Shown here: positions 25,358 to 34,133 of the stretch, in pieces
Position numbering within the stretch: the stretch's first letter is position 1
How the letters are laid out: the number at the start of each line of letters is the position of its first letter
Origin: Bacillota bacterium
Lineage (GTDB): Bacteria > Bacillota > Sulfobacillia > Fermentithermobacillales > Fermentithermobacillaceae
DNA length: 64,000 nucleotides
NCBI GenBank assembly: GCA_012841065.1
Contig: DUVI01000042.1
Coordinates: 23,898 to 87,897, forward strand
Reading direction: 5' to 3'
Notes under the pieces: model-generated
Told to the model about the DNA's origin: nothing
Seen by the model: only the letters and a program-made list of their open reading frames with translations
Database searches by the model: none
Position numbers and translations under genes: made by a program

Positions 25358-27523
25358 TTATCTCTCCTTACCGAAAACACGCTTCACTGCCATGATACCT
25401 TCTATTTGCCTGATACTGGCAACCACTTTCTTGAGTTCGTTGAGATCATGGGTTTCAAACTGAATGGTGATCCTTGCGATCCCGTCAGGCTGTCCCCTGG
25501 CGGTGGCGTTGGTAATATTGGAGCCCATGTTGGCTATGACAGATGTAACCTCGGCAAACAATCCGGGCCTGTCTCCGCCCTCAACCAGTATTTCTACAGG
25601 GTAAGACGCTCTTACCTCGGCCTTCCACGATGCTTCAATGAACCGTTCTGTATCGGTAAGCGACAACAGGGTGGGACAATCCAGCCTATGGATGGTAACC
25701 CCGCGCCCTCTCGTGATATATCCGATTATCGGGTCCCCAGGTAGAGGTGAACAGCACTGGGCGAGGCGCACCAGCATACCGTCCATCCCTTTGACGATGA
25801 CCGCTTCTTCCGGACCCCTGGGTTTCTTGGGAACCGCCTTGGGAGCTTCCTCCCGCTTGGGCAATAAATCCGGCGCGGTTTTGGCAGCTTCTTCACGCAA
25901 CATTGTTGTGAGGTGGACTGCACTAATCCCTCCGTAGGAAATAGCTGCATATACGCTTTGCAGGTCGGGATAATTCAATTTACGCAGCACATTCCCGGCT
26001 ACTCCGGCGTCGATAAGATCTGCCAGTTTCACATCTAGCTTCTGTTGCACCTCATTCTCAAGGGTGGCCTTGCCCCGGGCAATATCTTCTTCCCGCAACT
26101 GCTTCCTGAAAAAACTCCTGATTTTAGAGCGCGCCCCGGATGTCTTGACGATATCCAGCCAGTCCCGGCTGGGGCCTGATGATTGGCGTGAAGTGAGAAT
26201 CTCGACTATGTCCCCTGTGTTGAGCTTGTAGGATAAAGGAACCAGTTTGCCGTTGACCTTTGCCCCGACACACTGGTGGCCGATATCTGTGTGAATCCTG
26301 TAAGCAAAATCAAGGGGTGTGGATCCTACAGGCAGATCGATAACATCGCCCTTGGGAGTGAATACGAAGACCTCATCATTGAACAGATCCAGCTTGAGGG
26401 CCTCCATGAATTCACCGGCGTCGGTCATCTCCCTTTGCCAATCAGCCAGTTGGCGCAACCATGACATCTTCTGATCGAATGATTGGTCCGACCGTCTTTC
26501 CTTATATTTCCAGTGAGCTGCACTGCCGTATTCAGCAGTCCGGTCCATCTCCCTGGTCCTTATCTGTATTTCGAAAGGCTGCCCTAAAGGTCCTAATACG
26601 GTGGTATGCAGCGACTGGTAGCCGTTAGGCTTGGGCATGGCAATGTAGTCTTTGAACCTTCCGGGCATGGGTTTCCAGAGAGTATGAGCTAACCCCAATA
26701 CTTCGTAGCAATCGCTGACGGTAGCCACGATAACTCTCACCGCCAGCAGGTCAAATATCTGTGAAATATCAGTGTCCTGGCGCTTCATTTTCCGGTATAT
26801 GCTATACAGGTTCTTGGCCCTACCTTGAATTTCCGCCTGTATACCGTGCTGTGCAAGCAAGTCTTGCAGACGGCTGATTACCATGGCTACCTCGGCCTCA
26901 CGCTCGCTGCGCTTGGCCACCATCTGCTTTGCTAGGGAGCGGTATTCGTCAGGGTAAAGGTACCTGAACCCCAAATCCTCAAGTTCCCACTTGAACCGCC
27001 AAATCCCCAGACGGTGGGCCAGAGGGGCGTATATGTCCAAAGTCTCTTCTGCAGTCTGTTTCTGTTTCTCAACAGGAAGCGCATCCAGGGTCCTGAGGTT
27101 ATGCATGCGGTCGGCAAGCCGGATTACCACAACCCGCCAGTCTTCCGCCATGGCCAAGAACATTTTGCGCAGGTTCGACACCTGCTCTTCCATCCGCGAG
27201 TGAAACTGGATCCGGCTCAGCTTGGTCACCCCGTCGACCAATCTGGCTATCTCAACGCCAAACTCTTGCCGTATCTCTTCAATTGTAACGTCAGTATCTT
27301 CCACTACATCGTGAAGCAGGGCAGCGGCGAGGGTATGAGCATCCCCTTCCAGTTCGGACAGTATCCGGGCTACAGCAACCGGATGCTCAATATACTCCTC
27401 TCCCGATAACCTGAATTGCCCTTGGTGAGCCTTGGCAGCAAAAACATAGGCCCTCTGGACCAGTTGCTTGTCCTGGTCCGACAAGTAAGCACCTATGTCA
27501 TCTTGCAGTTTGGTAACTGCCAT
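25358..27523 (-). CDS. relA: Bifunctional (p)ppGpp synthetase/hydrolase
   Basis: 721 aa Rel protein of the long RSH type. Order: HD hydrolase domain (~45-200; HPVAVARILSELEGDAHTLAAALLHDVVEDT), synthetase domain (~240-350; MPKPNGYQSLHTTVLGP), TGS (VFTPKGDVIDLPVGSTPLDFAYRIH), helical region, zinc-finger/RIS part with LAQCCSPLPGDPIIGY, and the C-terminal ACT domain (ILVEGGDRPGLFAEVTSVIANMGSNI). Both enzymatic halves look intact. It makes and degrades the stringent alarmone. ATG 27523 follows GAGGAGGAGG. It is separated from apt by a terminator. Confidence 0.95.
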   Translation of the reverse strand: MAVTKLQDDIGAYLSDQDKQLVQRAYVFAAKAHQGQFRLSGEEYIEHPVAVARILSELEGDAHTLAAALLHDVVEDTDVTIEEIRQEFGVEIARLVDGVTKLSRIQFHSRMEEQVSNLRKMFLAMAEDWRVVVIRLADRMHNLRTLDALPVEKQKQTAEETLDIYAPLAHRLGIWRFKWELEDLGFRYLYPDEYRSLAKQMVAKRSEREAEVAMVISRLQDLLAQHGIQAEIQGRAKNLYSIYRKMKRQDTDISQIFDLLAVRVIVATVSDCYEVLGLAHTLWKPMPGRFKDYIAMPKPNGYQSLHTTVLGPLGQPFEIQIRTREMDRTAEYGSAAHWKYKERRSDQSFDQKMSWLRQLADWQREMTDAGEFMEALKLDLFNDEVFVFTPKGDVIDLPVGSTPLDFAYRIHTDIGHQCVGAKVNGKLVPLSYKLNTGDIVEILTSRQSSGPSRDWLDIVKTSGARSKIRSFFRKQLREEDIARGKATLENEVQQKLDVKLADLIDAGVAGNVLRKLNYPDLQSVYAAISYGGISAVHLTTMLREEAAKTAPDLLPKREEAPKAVPKKPRGPEEAVIVKGMDGMLVRLAQCCSPLPGDPIIGYITRGRGVTIHRLDCPTLLSLTDTERFIEASWKAEVRASYPVEILVEGGDRPGLFAEVTSVIANMGSNITNATARGQPDGIARITIQFETHDLNELKKVVASIRQIEGIMAVKRVFGKER

Positions 27524-27543
27524 GGCCTCCTCCTCGTATTTTC

Positions 27544-27590
27544 AAAAAGCGACATTCCTGGTTTGCCGTTTAGCCCGAATGTCGCTTTTT
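27544..27590 (-). terminator. Intrinsic terminator after apt
   Basis: A 14-bp perfect inverted repeat: AAAAAGCGACATTC (27544-27557) and GAATGTCGCTTTTT (27577-27590), with a 19-base loop. Read leftward from apt it is a GC stem followed by T residues. relA therefore probably has its own promoter nearby. Confidence 0.8.
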
Positions 27591-27616
27591 CTGACTATCC
27601 TATTGAATTGCACCCT

Positions 27617-27650
27617 AATCTTGCTATTTGCAAAATCTTGCTATTTGCAA
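27617..27650. repeat. Tandem 17-bp direct duplication between apt and relA
   Basis: AATCTTGCTATTTGCAA occurs twice head to tail (27617-27633 and 27634-27650) without a mismatch. It lies between the apt stop codon and the terminator. A recent slippage duplication is the simplest explanation. Confidence 0.8.
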
Positions 27651-27681
27651 AGCTTGCCATTCAAAGCAACCGTGCAAGTTG

Positions 27682-28224
27682 CTAACTTTCGAGCTTAACC
27701 ACTGAATAAACCTCATACCCCATTTTAGATAGATTAGCCCTACCTGGAATGTAAGTCAACTCAATCAAAAACACCACACCGGCGATTTCGCCGCCAAGTT
27801 TGTCGACCATATCGATGGTAGCGGCAATGGTACCTCCCGTGGCAAGCAGATCATCCACTACCAATACCCGTTGCCCGGGCTCTACAGCATCTTTATGTAT
27901 CTCAAGGGTATCAGTTCCATATTCCAGCTCGTATTCTCCTTGGAGGGTATCCCAGGGCAACTTCCCTTTCTTCCTGACCGGAGCAAACCCTTTGCCCATG
28001 GCGTAAGCAAGTGCGCTCCCTATGATGAACCCCCTGGCTTCTGGCGCCACGATCACATCGAAGTCGATCTGTTCGCATACATCCTTGAGAGCATCTATGC
28101 ACTTCTTGAACAACTCAGGATCTTTCAGAAGGAGAGTTATGTCTTTGAAACTAACCCCTTCCTGGGGAAAATCCGGGATCACCCTAATGTTCGACATTAT
28201 TTGTTTTTCGACGCTTTCCCCCAT
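27682..28224 (-). CDS. apt: Adenine phosphoribosyltransferase
   Basis: 180 aa. It salvages adenine with PRPP to AMP. Sequence marks are IRVIPDFPQEGVSFKDITLLLKD, IVAPEARGFIIGSALAYAMGKGFAPVRKKGKLPW and the PRPP-binding loop VLVVDDLLATGGTIAA. ATG 28224 with AGGGAGGG seven bases upstream is preferred; a second ATG 27 bases inside would give the more usual N-terminus. It lies just downstream of recJ (13 bases), the common recJ-apt-relA order of Firmicutes. Confidence 0.95.
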   Translation of the reverse strand: MGESVEKQIMSNIRVIPDFPQEGVSFKDITLLLKDPELFKKCIDALKDVCEQIDFDVIVAPEARGFIIGSALAYAMGKGFAPVRKKGKLPWDTLQGEYELEYGTDTLEIHKDAVEPGQRVLVVDDLLATGGTIAATIDMVDKLGGEIAGVVFLIELTYIPGRANLSKMGYEVYSVVKLES

Positions 28225-28237
28225 GCTTTATCCCTCC

Positions 28238-30889
28238 CTAAAATCGTTCCATCAGCCGCCCGGCAGCCTTCCGGAGCTTGCGCCCTTTCACATACAAGGG
28301 TGAGCCTGAAAGGCTTACTTGTCCCTTGGGCCTGTGTAAGACAAACATGGGTATCCGGTTAACAACATCGAAAGATATCATACCCAGTTCCATCATAATG
28401 GAAATACACGACTCCAAGAGCACCAAGTGCTGCTCGTAAGCGGCATCCTTAAGTTCCACAAACTCGTGTGAATACAAGGGGCCGGCCTCCCAGACAGGAA
28501 TACATCCGCTACCCGGCCTAATGAGAAACTTCCACACTTGCTCTACGTATTCCTTTGAAGGATAACGGGCAAGAAGCCACGTGATTGAATCTTCCGCATA
28601 ACCATCGGGAAAGATGCTCTCTATCCCCTGGGACGTTGATAGATCCGCGAGTTTGTCATTGGATTTCCGGGAAATCGGCGGGTGAACCACCACGAGCTTA
28701 GCCCCACGTCCGATGTCCTCTTCCACGAGACTCCAGGGAGCATCAGATACAACTACCCCGTTTTCCCTCTCGAGAATGACCTTTGCATTGTGGGCAAGCG
28801 CACCGTTGTGTGTGCTCAAGTGCAAACCGGCTTCGATACCGAGGCGTCTCAGCGCAACCCACATGGCGGCTGCGGCATCACGGCTCCACGTGTAGAAAAC
28901 CGTAGGCCCACGGTCTGGGATATACCGCGCCAGACTCATGTATTTTTGGCCCAACTTGCTCCAGGGAAGGCGGACATCCTCTACAAACAGGGAAACCGTA
29001 TCCCGGCCAAGGAATGTATTGCGGTTGGGAGCAAAAACCACGTCGCAAGCTCCGGGAAGACATACCTCTGAAACCTTGTGGCCTGCACCAAACCATACCA
29101 GCCTGACCGGGTTGGGTGTACCGCCAATCGTGAGTTCAAGATGATCCTGCGTCTTGCCGATCAGCCTTACGCCGGTAATCTTGCCTCCGAAAAGCCCCAA
29201 CAAGGGCCTGGGATTTCCTGTTCCAAAGGGCTCCAGGAATACCAAAGGCATTAGCGTTTCCTCACGACAATCTTCAACACTCACCAGTCCGTCTAATTGT
29301 AACGTCGGTTCGATCAATTTATCTCCCAAAAGCTGCCTCACAGCTGCCTCAAATCTGTCTGCAAACGCCGACACGTGCTCACTGCGGACCGAAAATCCTC
29401 CTGCAGCTTCATGGCCGCCGTAAGTGACCAGGAAATCCTTGCACTCTGACAAGGCCTGGTGAACGTTGAGTCCCGGGATCCCGCGCACTGAGCCCTTAAG
29501 CACCCGACCTTCGCCTGCAATCAAAGCGCAAGGCCGCCAGTACCTGTCTCTTACCTTGGACGCGGCGATACCTACAACCCCTTGGTGCCACGAAGCTCCA
29601 ACCTCACAGATGGAGTACCGGGGGTATCCCGGATAACCCCCACCGGCTCCCTGGCATGCATCTGACAAGACTCCAATTGCGAGCTTGTCGATTCTTTCAT
29701 AACATTCCTCAAGCATGACCAGCTCAATCTTACGCCTCTGGCGGTTGAGCCGGTCCAGTTCCCGTGCCATCTCAAAAGCCTTGTGCAGATCATCCTCACA
29801 AAGCAGGTTGAACGCATCCCGGGCATGGCTTAGCCGGGCGGCGGCGTTAATCCTGGGTACCAATGCAAACACAACATCCCGCTCAAACTCCAGGTCCCGG
29901 ACCTCAACCACACCCGCAAGTGTTTGTTCATCCAATCTCCCAAGGCCAAGAGATTCATCCGGACTGCTTTCAAGCAATTCAGTAGCTGCACAGCTGCATT
30001 GGCCAAGATCTCCTCCAAGCTTGAAAATCCCTGAAACGCACAGCAGGGCAAAGATTCCTGGGCGGCAGGTGTGTTGTAGCTGCCTCACGCCTTGTCTCAC
30101 CCACAAACGATTGAGCCCTGTCACAGGGTGGCCGTCTCCCGCAATGGACAGGGCAAGCATATCTGTACCCCAATCGGAGGATACCATATCCTCCGAGCCC
30201 CTTTGTTCCAGCAACGCCCTGGCCAACAAATACGCAACTCCGGCACCTGTGAGGGATTGAAGACCAAACGCCTCCCACGAAGGCAACCACGGGTTTATGA
30301 TTGCAAGCGCGTCAGGCAAGGAAGCGCCAGGCCTGTGATGGTCTGTGATAATCACATCGATCCCCAGTGATTTGGCTCTCTCACATGCATCCCAACCGGT
30401 AATCCCACAGTCAGCCGTAATTATCAGGGTGACTCCTTGGGAATGAAACCTGTCTATCAAGTCGGCGTGAAACCCGTAACCATGTTGAAACCTACACGGG
30501 AAGAAAACCTCAACATTATGTATACCTGCAAGTTCCAAACCTTCTTTGAGGATCATTGCGGAGGTTATGCCATCCGCATCGAAATCTGAGTATATGAGCA
30601 CCTTGTCCCCTGACCCGGCAACTTGCCCAAGTATTCCGACCGCTTCCTTCATCCCAGGAAGGGCGGCAAATTCGGGAAGAGTTGACTTGCCTCCCCAAAG
30701 GTCTACAGCAGCTTGGATACATCCCCCGGTCCGCCTTAGCAGCAATGAAGCAGTTTCCGTAGGAACATCCAGCATCTCTGACAGAATATCCACTTGGTCC
30801 GGATCGACGGCCACAGGGTGGTTCCACCGGGCATAAGCTCCTGCTATGTTTGTCAAGAAAGATCCAGCAAATAGTGTGTCCTTTTTCAT
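28238..30889 (-). CDS. recJ: Single-stranded-DNA exonuclease RecJ
   Basis: 883 aa. The DHH phosphoesterase core shows VLIYSDFDADGITSAMIL, LIITADCGITGWDACERA and DVIITDHHRPGASLPDALAIINP with the metal ligands. The DHHA1 part follows (GGHEAAGGFSV), then the OB-fold nucleic-acid domain (LDGLVSVEDCREETLMPLVFLEPFGTGNP) and a long C-terminal extension of ~300 residues typical of clostridial RecJ. Motif I reads Ser-Asp-Phe-Asp where most family members have Gly-Asp-Tyr-Asp. It degrades single-stranded DNA 5' to 3' in repair and recombination. ATG 30889 has only a weak ribosome site and lies five bases after the LapA-like gene. Confidence 0.92.
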   Translation of the reverse strand: MKKDTLFAGSFLTNIAGAYARWNHPVAVDPDQVDILSEMLDVPTETASLLLRRTGGCIQAAVDLWGGKSTLPEFAALPGMKEAVGILGQVAGSGDKVLIYSDFDADGITSAMILKEGLELAGIHNVEVFFPCRFQHGYGFHADLIDRFHSQGVTLIITADCGITGWDACERAKSLGIDVIITDHHRPGASLPDALAIINPWLPSWEAFGLQSLTGAGVAYLLARALLEQRGSEDMVSSDWGTDMLALSIAGDGHPVTGLNRLWVRQGVRQLQHTCRPGIFALLCVSGIFKLGGDLGQCSCAATELLESSPDESLGLGRLDEQTLAGVVEVRDLEFERDVVFALVPRINAAARLSHARDAFNLLCEDDLHKAFEMARELDRLNRQRRKIELVMLEECYERIDKLAIGVLSDACQGAGGGYPGYPRYSICEVGASWHQGVVGIAASKVRDRYWRPCALIAGEGRVLKGSVRGIPGLNVHQALSECKDFLVTYGGHEAAGGFSVRSEHVSAFADRFEAAVRQLLGDKLIEPTLQLDGLVSVEDCREETLMPLVFLEPFGTGNPRPLLGLFGGKITGVRLIGKTQDHLELTIGGTPNPVRLVWFGAGHKVSEVCLPGACDVVFAPNRNTFLGRDTVSLFVEDVRLPWSKLGQKYMSLARYIPDRGPTVFYTWSRDAAAAMWVALRRLGIEAGLHLSTHNGALAHNAKVILERENGVVVSDAPWSLVEEDIGRGAKLVVVHPPISRKSNDKLADLSTSQGIESIFPDGYAEDSITWLLARYPSKEYVEQVWKFLIRPGSGCIPVWEAGPLYSHEFVELKDAAYEQHLVLLESCISIMMELGMISFDVVNRIPMFVLHRPKGQVSLSGSPLYVKGRKLRKAAGRLMERF

Positions 30890-30894
30890 CTTGA

Positions 30895-31260
30895 TTACGG
30901 AATGTCTCTCTCCATCCCGACAGCTCTTAACGCCTCCAACTCAGCCGCCAACCTGTCAGCCTCAGCTGCCAATATATCTGTTTTCTCCTTCTGTTCCTTC
31001 AATGCTCGCTCAAGTTCAGTGACTTGTCTGGTTGACGCCTCAAGGGACTTGGTGAGCTGCTTCACCTGCCCACGGGTTTTGGCGCCCTTGAACCAAGACC
31101 AAACCGTTCCCACAATCAGGCCAATCAACAAAGAACCCAACACCACGATGGCCATGTTAAGCGACAAGCTCCAACTCAAGAAGGTAATGGAAACCAGCTG
31201 CGCATTTTGAACGGCAAATATCACCACCGGAATAAGCAACAGCACCACCAGTATAAGCAT
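30895..31260 (-). CDS. LapA-domain membrane protein
   Basis: 121 aa from ATG 31260 (GGGAGGTGAGG upstream). The LapA/DUF1049 pattern is clear: a first helix LILVVLLLIPVVIFAVQNAQLVSITFLSWSLSLNMA, then a second helix (IVVLGSLLIGLIVGTVWSWF), followed by a long coiled-coil tail rich in Leu, Glu and Lys (residues ~65-115). In Gram-negatives LapA helps lipopolysaccharide assembly; in Gram-positives the role is unknown. It directly precedes recJ and probably shares its transcript. Confidence 0.8.
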   Translation of the reverse strand: MLILVVLLLIPVVIFAVQNAQLVSITFLSWSLSLNMAIVVLGSLLIGLIVGTVWSWFKGAKTRGQVKQLTKSLEASTRQVTELERALKEQKEKTDILAAEADRLAAELEALRAVGMERDIP

Positions 31261-31311
31261 TGGCCTCACCTCCCGGATGTTTTGTGAATGTACCAAGCTA
31301 ACACGTAGGAT

Positions 31312-31986
31312 TCACTTATGTCTACGACGTTTCCGCGCGTTTTGCCTCTCTTCAGATTCCTCCTTGACAGGAGCTTTGCTCCAGTCATACTGCTCCAGCA
31401 ATTTCCCGAAATCTTCCGCCTCGGGGCCGAAGTAGTCATCCATGCTTTCCTCTGTACCTGAATATCTCCGGGCCCCAACGGCCGACCCGTCGTGCCAGGA
31501 GCGGCTCGCCTCACGCTTCTGCCTTTGAACACGAAGTCCTGCCTTTCTGGCTTGCTCCCTGAGTTGATCGCGGGCCCGTTCAACTGATTGCTTGAGATGG
31601 ATGTTCTCGAACCCTCCTTGGGTCAAGCCGGGCGGGCCCTGCTTGGATAACTTCACGACTTTGTTTACCCACTGCTTGAGGCCTGCCCTGTGTGAAATTT
31701 CCATGGCAGGGACGCGTATCACCGAGAACCCCCAGGCCTCCAACTCAGATTGCCGCTTCTTGTCCTCAACCTGACGAGAAGATGTGAGGTGGCTCCACCC
31801 GTCTACCTCGACGATGAGCCACTCATCCACCAGAAAGTCAACTGTGAAATGATTTATGGACACTTCCCTTTCAAACGAAACCCCTGCCTTCTTGAGCGCC
31901 TTGGCTAGTTTGAGTTCGCCGGCTGTGTCCTCGTGATACCCCCATATTTCCTTGGACGTGTATGGCCTAAGGCACCTCTTCTTCAT
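31312..31986 (-). CDS. DUF559-type endonuclease-like protein
   Basis: 224 aa from ATG 31986 (AGAAGGTGAGG upstream; GTG 31998 is possible). Residues ~15-115 match DUF559, a PD-(D/E)XK/Vsr-like nuclease fold: LAKALKKAGVSFEREVSINHFTVDFLVDEWLIVEVDGWSHL, with VDF and EVDG as the metal-binding acids, then KKRQSELEAWGFSVIRVPAMEI. The C-terminal half is highly charged and probably disordered, ending in RKRRRHK. Likely a DNA-binding or nuclease-like protein; no partner methylase is nearby. It starts within the end of the S9 peptidase gene (20-base overlap). Confidence 0.75.
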   Translation of the reverse strand: MKKRCLRPYTSKEIWGYHEDTAGELKLAKALKKAGVSFEREVSINHFTVDFLVDEWLIVEVDGWSHLTSSRQVEDKKRQSELEAWGFSVIRVPAMEISHRAGLKQWVNKVVKLSKQGPPGLTQGGFENIHLKQSVERARDQLREQARKAGLRVQRQKREASRSWHDGSAVGARRYSGTEESMDDYFGPEAEDFGKLLEQYDWSKAPVKEESEERQNARKRRRHK

Positions 31987-34099
31987 GACAGGCCTCACCT
32001 TCTACTGATGCCGGCTTGGCAGGAAGCATAAGTACTATGTTTGCCGGCTTCGCCAGGGGCACTGAATAGTCGTCCCCGGGACCCATATATCTGTCGAACC
32101 AAGCCACAATGTATTCCAGTCTCTCCACCCGGTGTAACGGTTTGCCTGTCCGGGACAGGTTATGGTTCCCGCCCGGGAACCTGACCATGACGGCAGGTTT
32201 ACCGAGTTTCTTAAGCGCCACGAACATTTCATCTGCCTGGCTTATGGGACACCTCAAGTCCCCTTCACTGTGAATCAGCAGAAGAGGGGTTTCAATGTTC
32301 CTTACATACATAATAGGTGACCTGGACAGGTAGGCCTCAGAGTTGTCCCACGGATCCCCGTCAAATTCGAACTGGCCGTTCATGTAAGCGTAATCACTGG
32401 TTCCAAACTGGCTGAAGCGGTTACATGTACTCTTGCATGAAACAGCGGCTTTGAACCTGTTGGTGTGCCCAATTATCCAATTTGTCATGTAGCCGCCGTA
32501 ACTGCCCCCGGTTACTCCCATCCTGGCGTTGTCTACCCAGGGGATTTTGGCTGCGAAATCTGCAATGGCCATTACATCCCTGAAATCGGCGCCTCCCCAA
32601 TCATGCCGCGTGGCGGCCACAAATTCCTGTCCGTACCCTGTGCTCCCCCTGGGGTTGCCGAAAATCACTCCGTACCCTCGTGCAGCTAATACCTGAAATT
32701 CGTGGAAGAAAGCAAATCCGTAAGCTGAGTGGGGTCCGCCGTGTATTTGCAGCACAAGCGGGTACTTGTTTCCGTCCTGCATCCCGACGGGTTTCATAAC
32801 CCACGCCTGGAGTCTCTGCCCATCGTACGCTTCCACCTCTACTTCTTCAGGACGGCTTAGATACAGGCACTCAAGCAGTTCTTGATTGACTTGAGTTATC
32901 CGCCGCACTTCGCCCTTGCCGGCTTTAACCTCCAACACCGTGTCTTCCGGCTTTGAGGTCTCGATGCTCAAATCAACACACCAAATATCACATATGATGT
33001 CCGGCGAAGTAACTGCAACGGCTAACTTGTCACAAGAAGCAGACTTACTCCAACCGTAGATCACGCACTTTCCGTCCACAATAGGGCTGACGGCCATGGT
33101 ATCAACACCAACGCTGTAAAGCCCGGTTGCTCCGCTATTCAGGGCTGTGAAAAATACAGTCTTGCCGTCGGCTGACCAAACCGGTTTTGAACCGGAAGCA
33201 GACACCATATCAGATGTGGCAGTCTGCCCAACCCCGAGTTGCGCAGGCCTTGTCAGGAACCTGACAGGCCCTCCCTCCGGATCTACCAGGCATACCCCTG
33301 GAACGGTGGCGCCCTTGTATTCATTGTCATGCCCGTAGCACGCGATGAGCTTGCCGTCGGGAGACCATGAAGGTGAACACAGTACTGCGTCGCTTGACGT
33401 AAGTCGCTTCATCTCGCCGCCGTTTGCGGGTACCACCCAAATATCTCTCACCGACGAAAGCTCATGATCGGGAAACCTGGAAGATACAAAAGCTATGTAT
33501 CCGCCGTCAGGAGACCATTCTGGTTCAAGGCAGTCATAGGGGCCGGTGGTAATCTGAGTCACGTCTCCGGACTCAAGATCCAACACAAAAATCTGGTAGT
33601 TGCTTTCCGGAAGGAACCCGACGGAGTCCAGTTTATGTCTTAGGCGGGTAATCACCCTCACTCCGGAACGGTTGTTTGAGTCTGAATGCTTGCATCCGTC
33701 GCTTCCAAGGGCACTGAAGGCGATTCTCTTGCCGTCAGGGGACCAGGTTGGGTTGCGTACCCCGCCTTCTATCGATGTAGCCTTAGCCGCTTCGCCCCCC
33801 TCAAGGGGCAGAATATACAACTGGTTCTTGTCGTCATCTCTGTCAGATACAAGAGCTACCTTCGTCCCGCAAGGCGACCACCTGGGGCAAGTATCGTTTC
33901 CCGTACCTGAGGTAAGCTTTAAGGGTTCCACCTGGGCGTTATCCAGATGAGCCATGTATATTTGGGTCTTGTATGATTTCAGCGTACCCTTGTCAGTTAC
34001 TGTCTTGACTTCGAACAATACCTTGGTTCCGTCAGGGGATATTTGAGGATCCCGCACCCATTTCATGAGATATAAGTCTTCTGAGCTTATAGGTCTCAT
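31967..34099 (-). CDS. S9 family peptidase (acylaminoacyl-peptidase/DPP-like)
   Basis: 710 aa. Residues 1-~420 form a beta-propeller built of PD40-type blades (repeated P-x-W-S-P-D-G-K/G motifs, at least five). Residues ~440-690 form an alpha/beta hydrolase: HGGPHSAYG oxyanion region, nucleophile S533 in GGSYGGY, D614 in HSEGDLRCP and H646 in GGNHNLS. The family removes dipeptides or acylated residues from short peptides in the cytoplasm; no signal peptide is seen. ATG 34099 follows AAAGGAGAG. It couples to the DUF559 gene and follows murJ. Confidence 0.92.
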   Translation of the reverse strand: MRPISSEDLYLMKWVRDPQISPDGTKVLFEVKTVTDKGTLKSYKTQIYMAHLDNAQVEPLKLTSGTGNDTCPRWSPCGTKVALVSDRDDDKNQLYILPLEGGEAAKATSIEGGVRNPTWSPDGKRIAFSALGSDGCKHSDSNNRSGVRVITRLRHKLDSVGFLPESNYQIFVLDLESGDVTQITTGPYDCLEPEWSPDGGYIAFVSSRFPDHELSSVRDIWVVPANGGEMKRLTSSDAVLCSPSWSPDGKLIACYGHDNEYKGATVPGVCLVDPEGGPVRFLTRPAQLGVGQTATSDMVSASGSKPVWSADGKTVFFTALNSGATGLYSVGVDTMAVSPIVDGKCVIYGWSKSASCDKLAVAVTSPDIICDIWCVDLSIETSKPEDTVLEVKAGKGEVRRITQVNQELLECLYLSRPEEVEVEAYDGQRLQAWVMKPVGMQDGNKYPLVLQIHGGPHSAYGFAFFHEFQVLAARGYGVIFGNPRGSTGYGQEFVAATRHDWGGADFRDVMAIADFAAKIPWVDNARMGVTGGSYGGYMTNWIIGHTNRFKAAVSCKSTCNRFSQFGTSDYAYMNGQFEFDGDPWDNSEAYLSRSPIMYVRNIETPLLLIHSEGDLRCPISQADEMFVALKKLGKPAVMVRFPGGNHNLSRTGKPLHRVERLEYIVAWFDRYMGPGDDYSVPLAKPANIVLMLPAKPASVEGEACHEEEVP

Positions 34100-34133
34100 A
34101 AAAAGCTCTCCTTTCGTGAACGCAGTTGGGATT

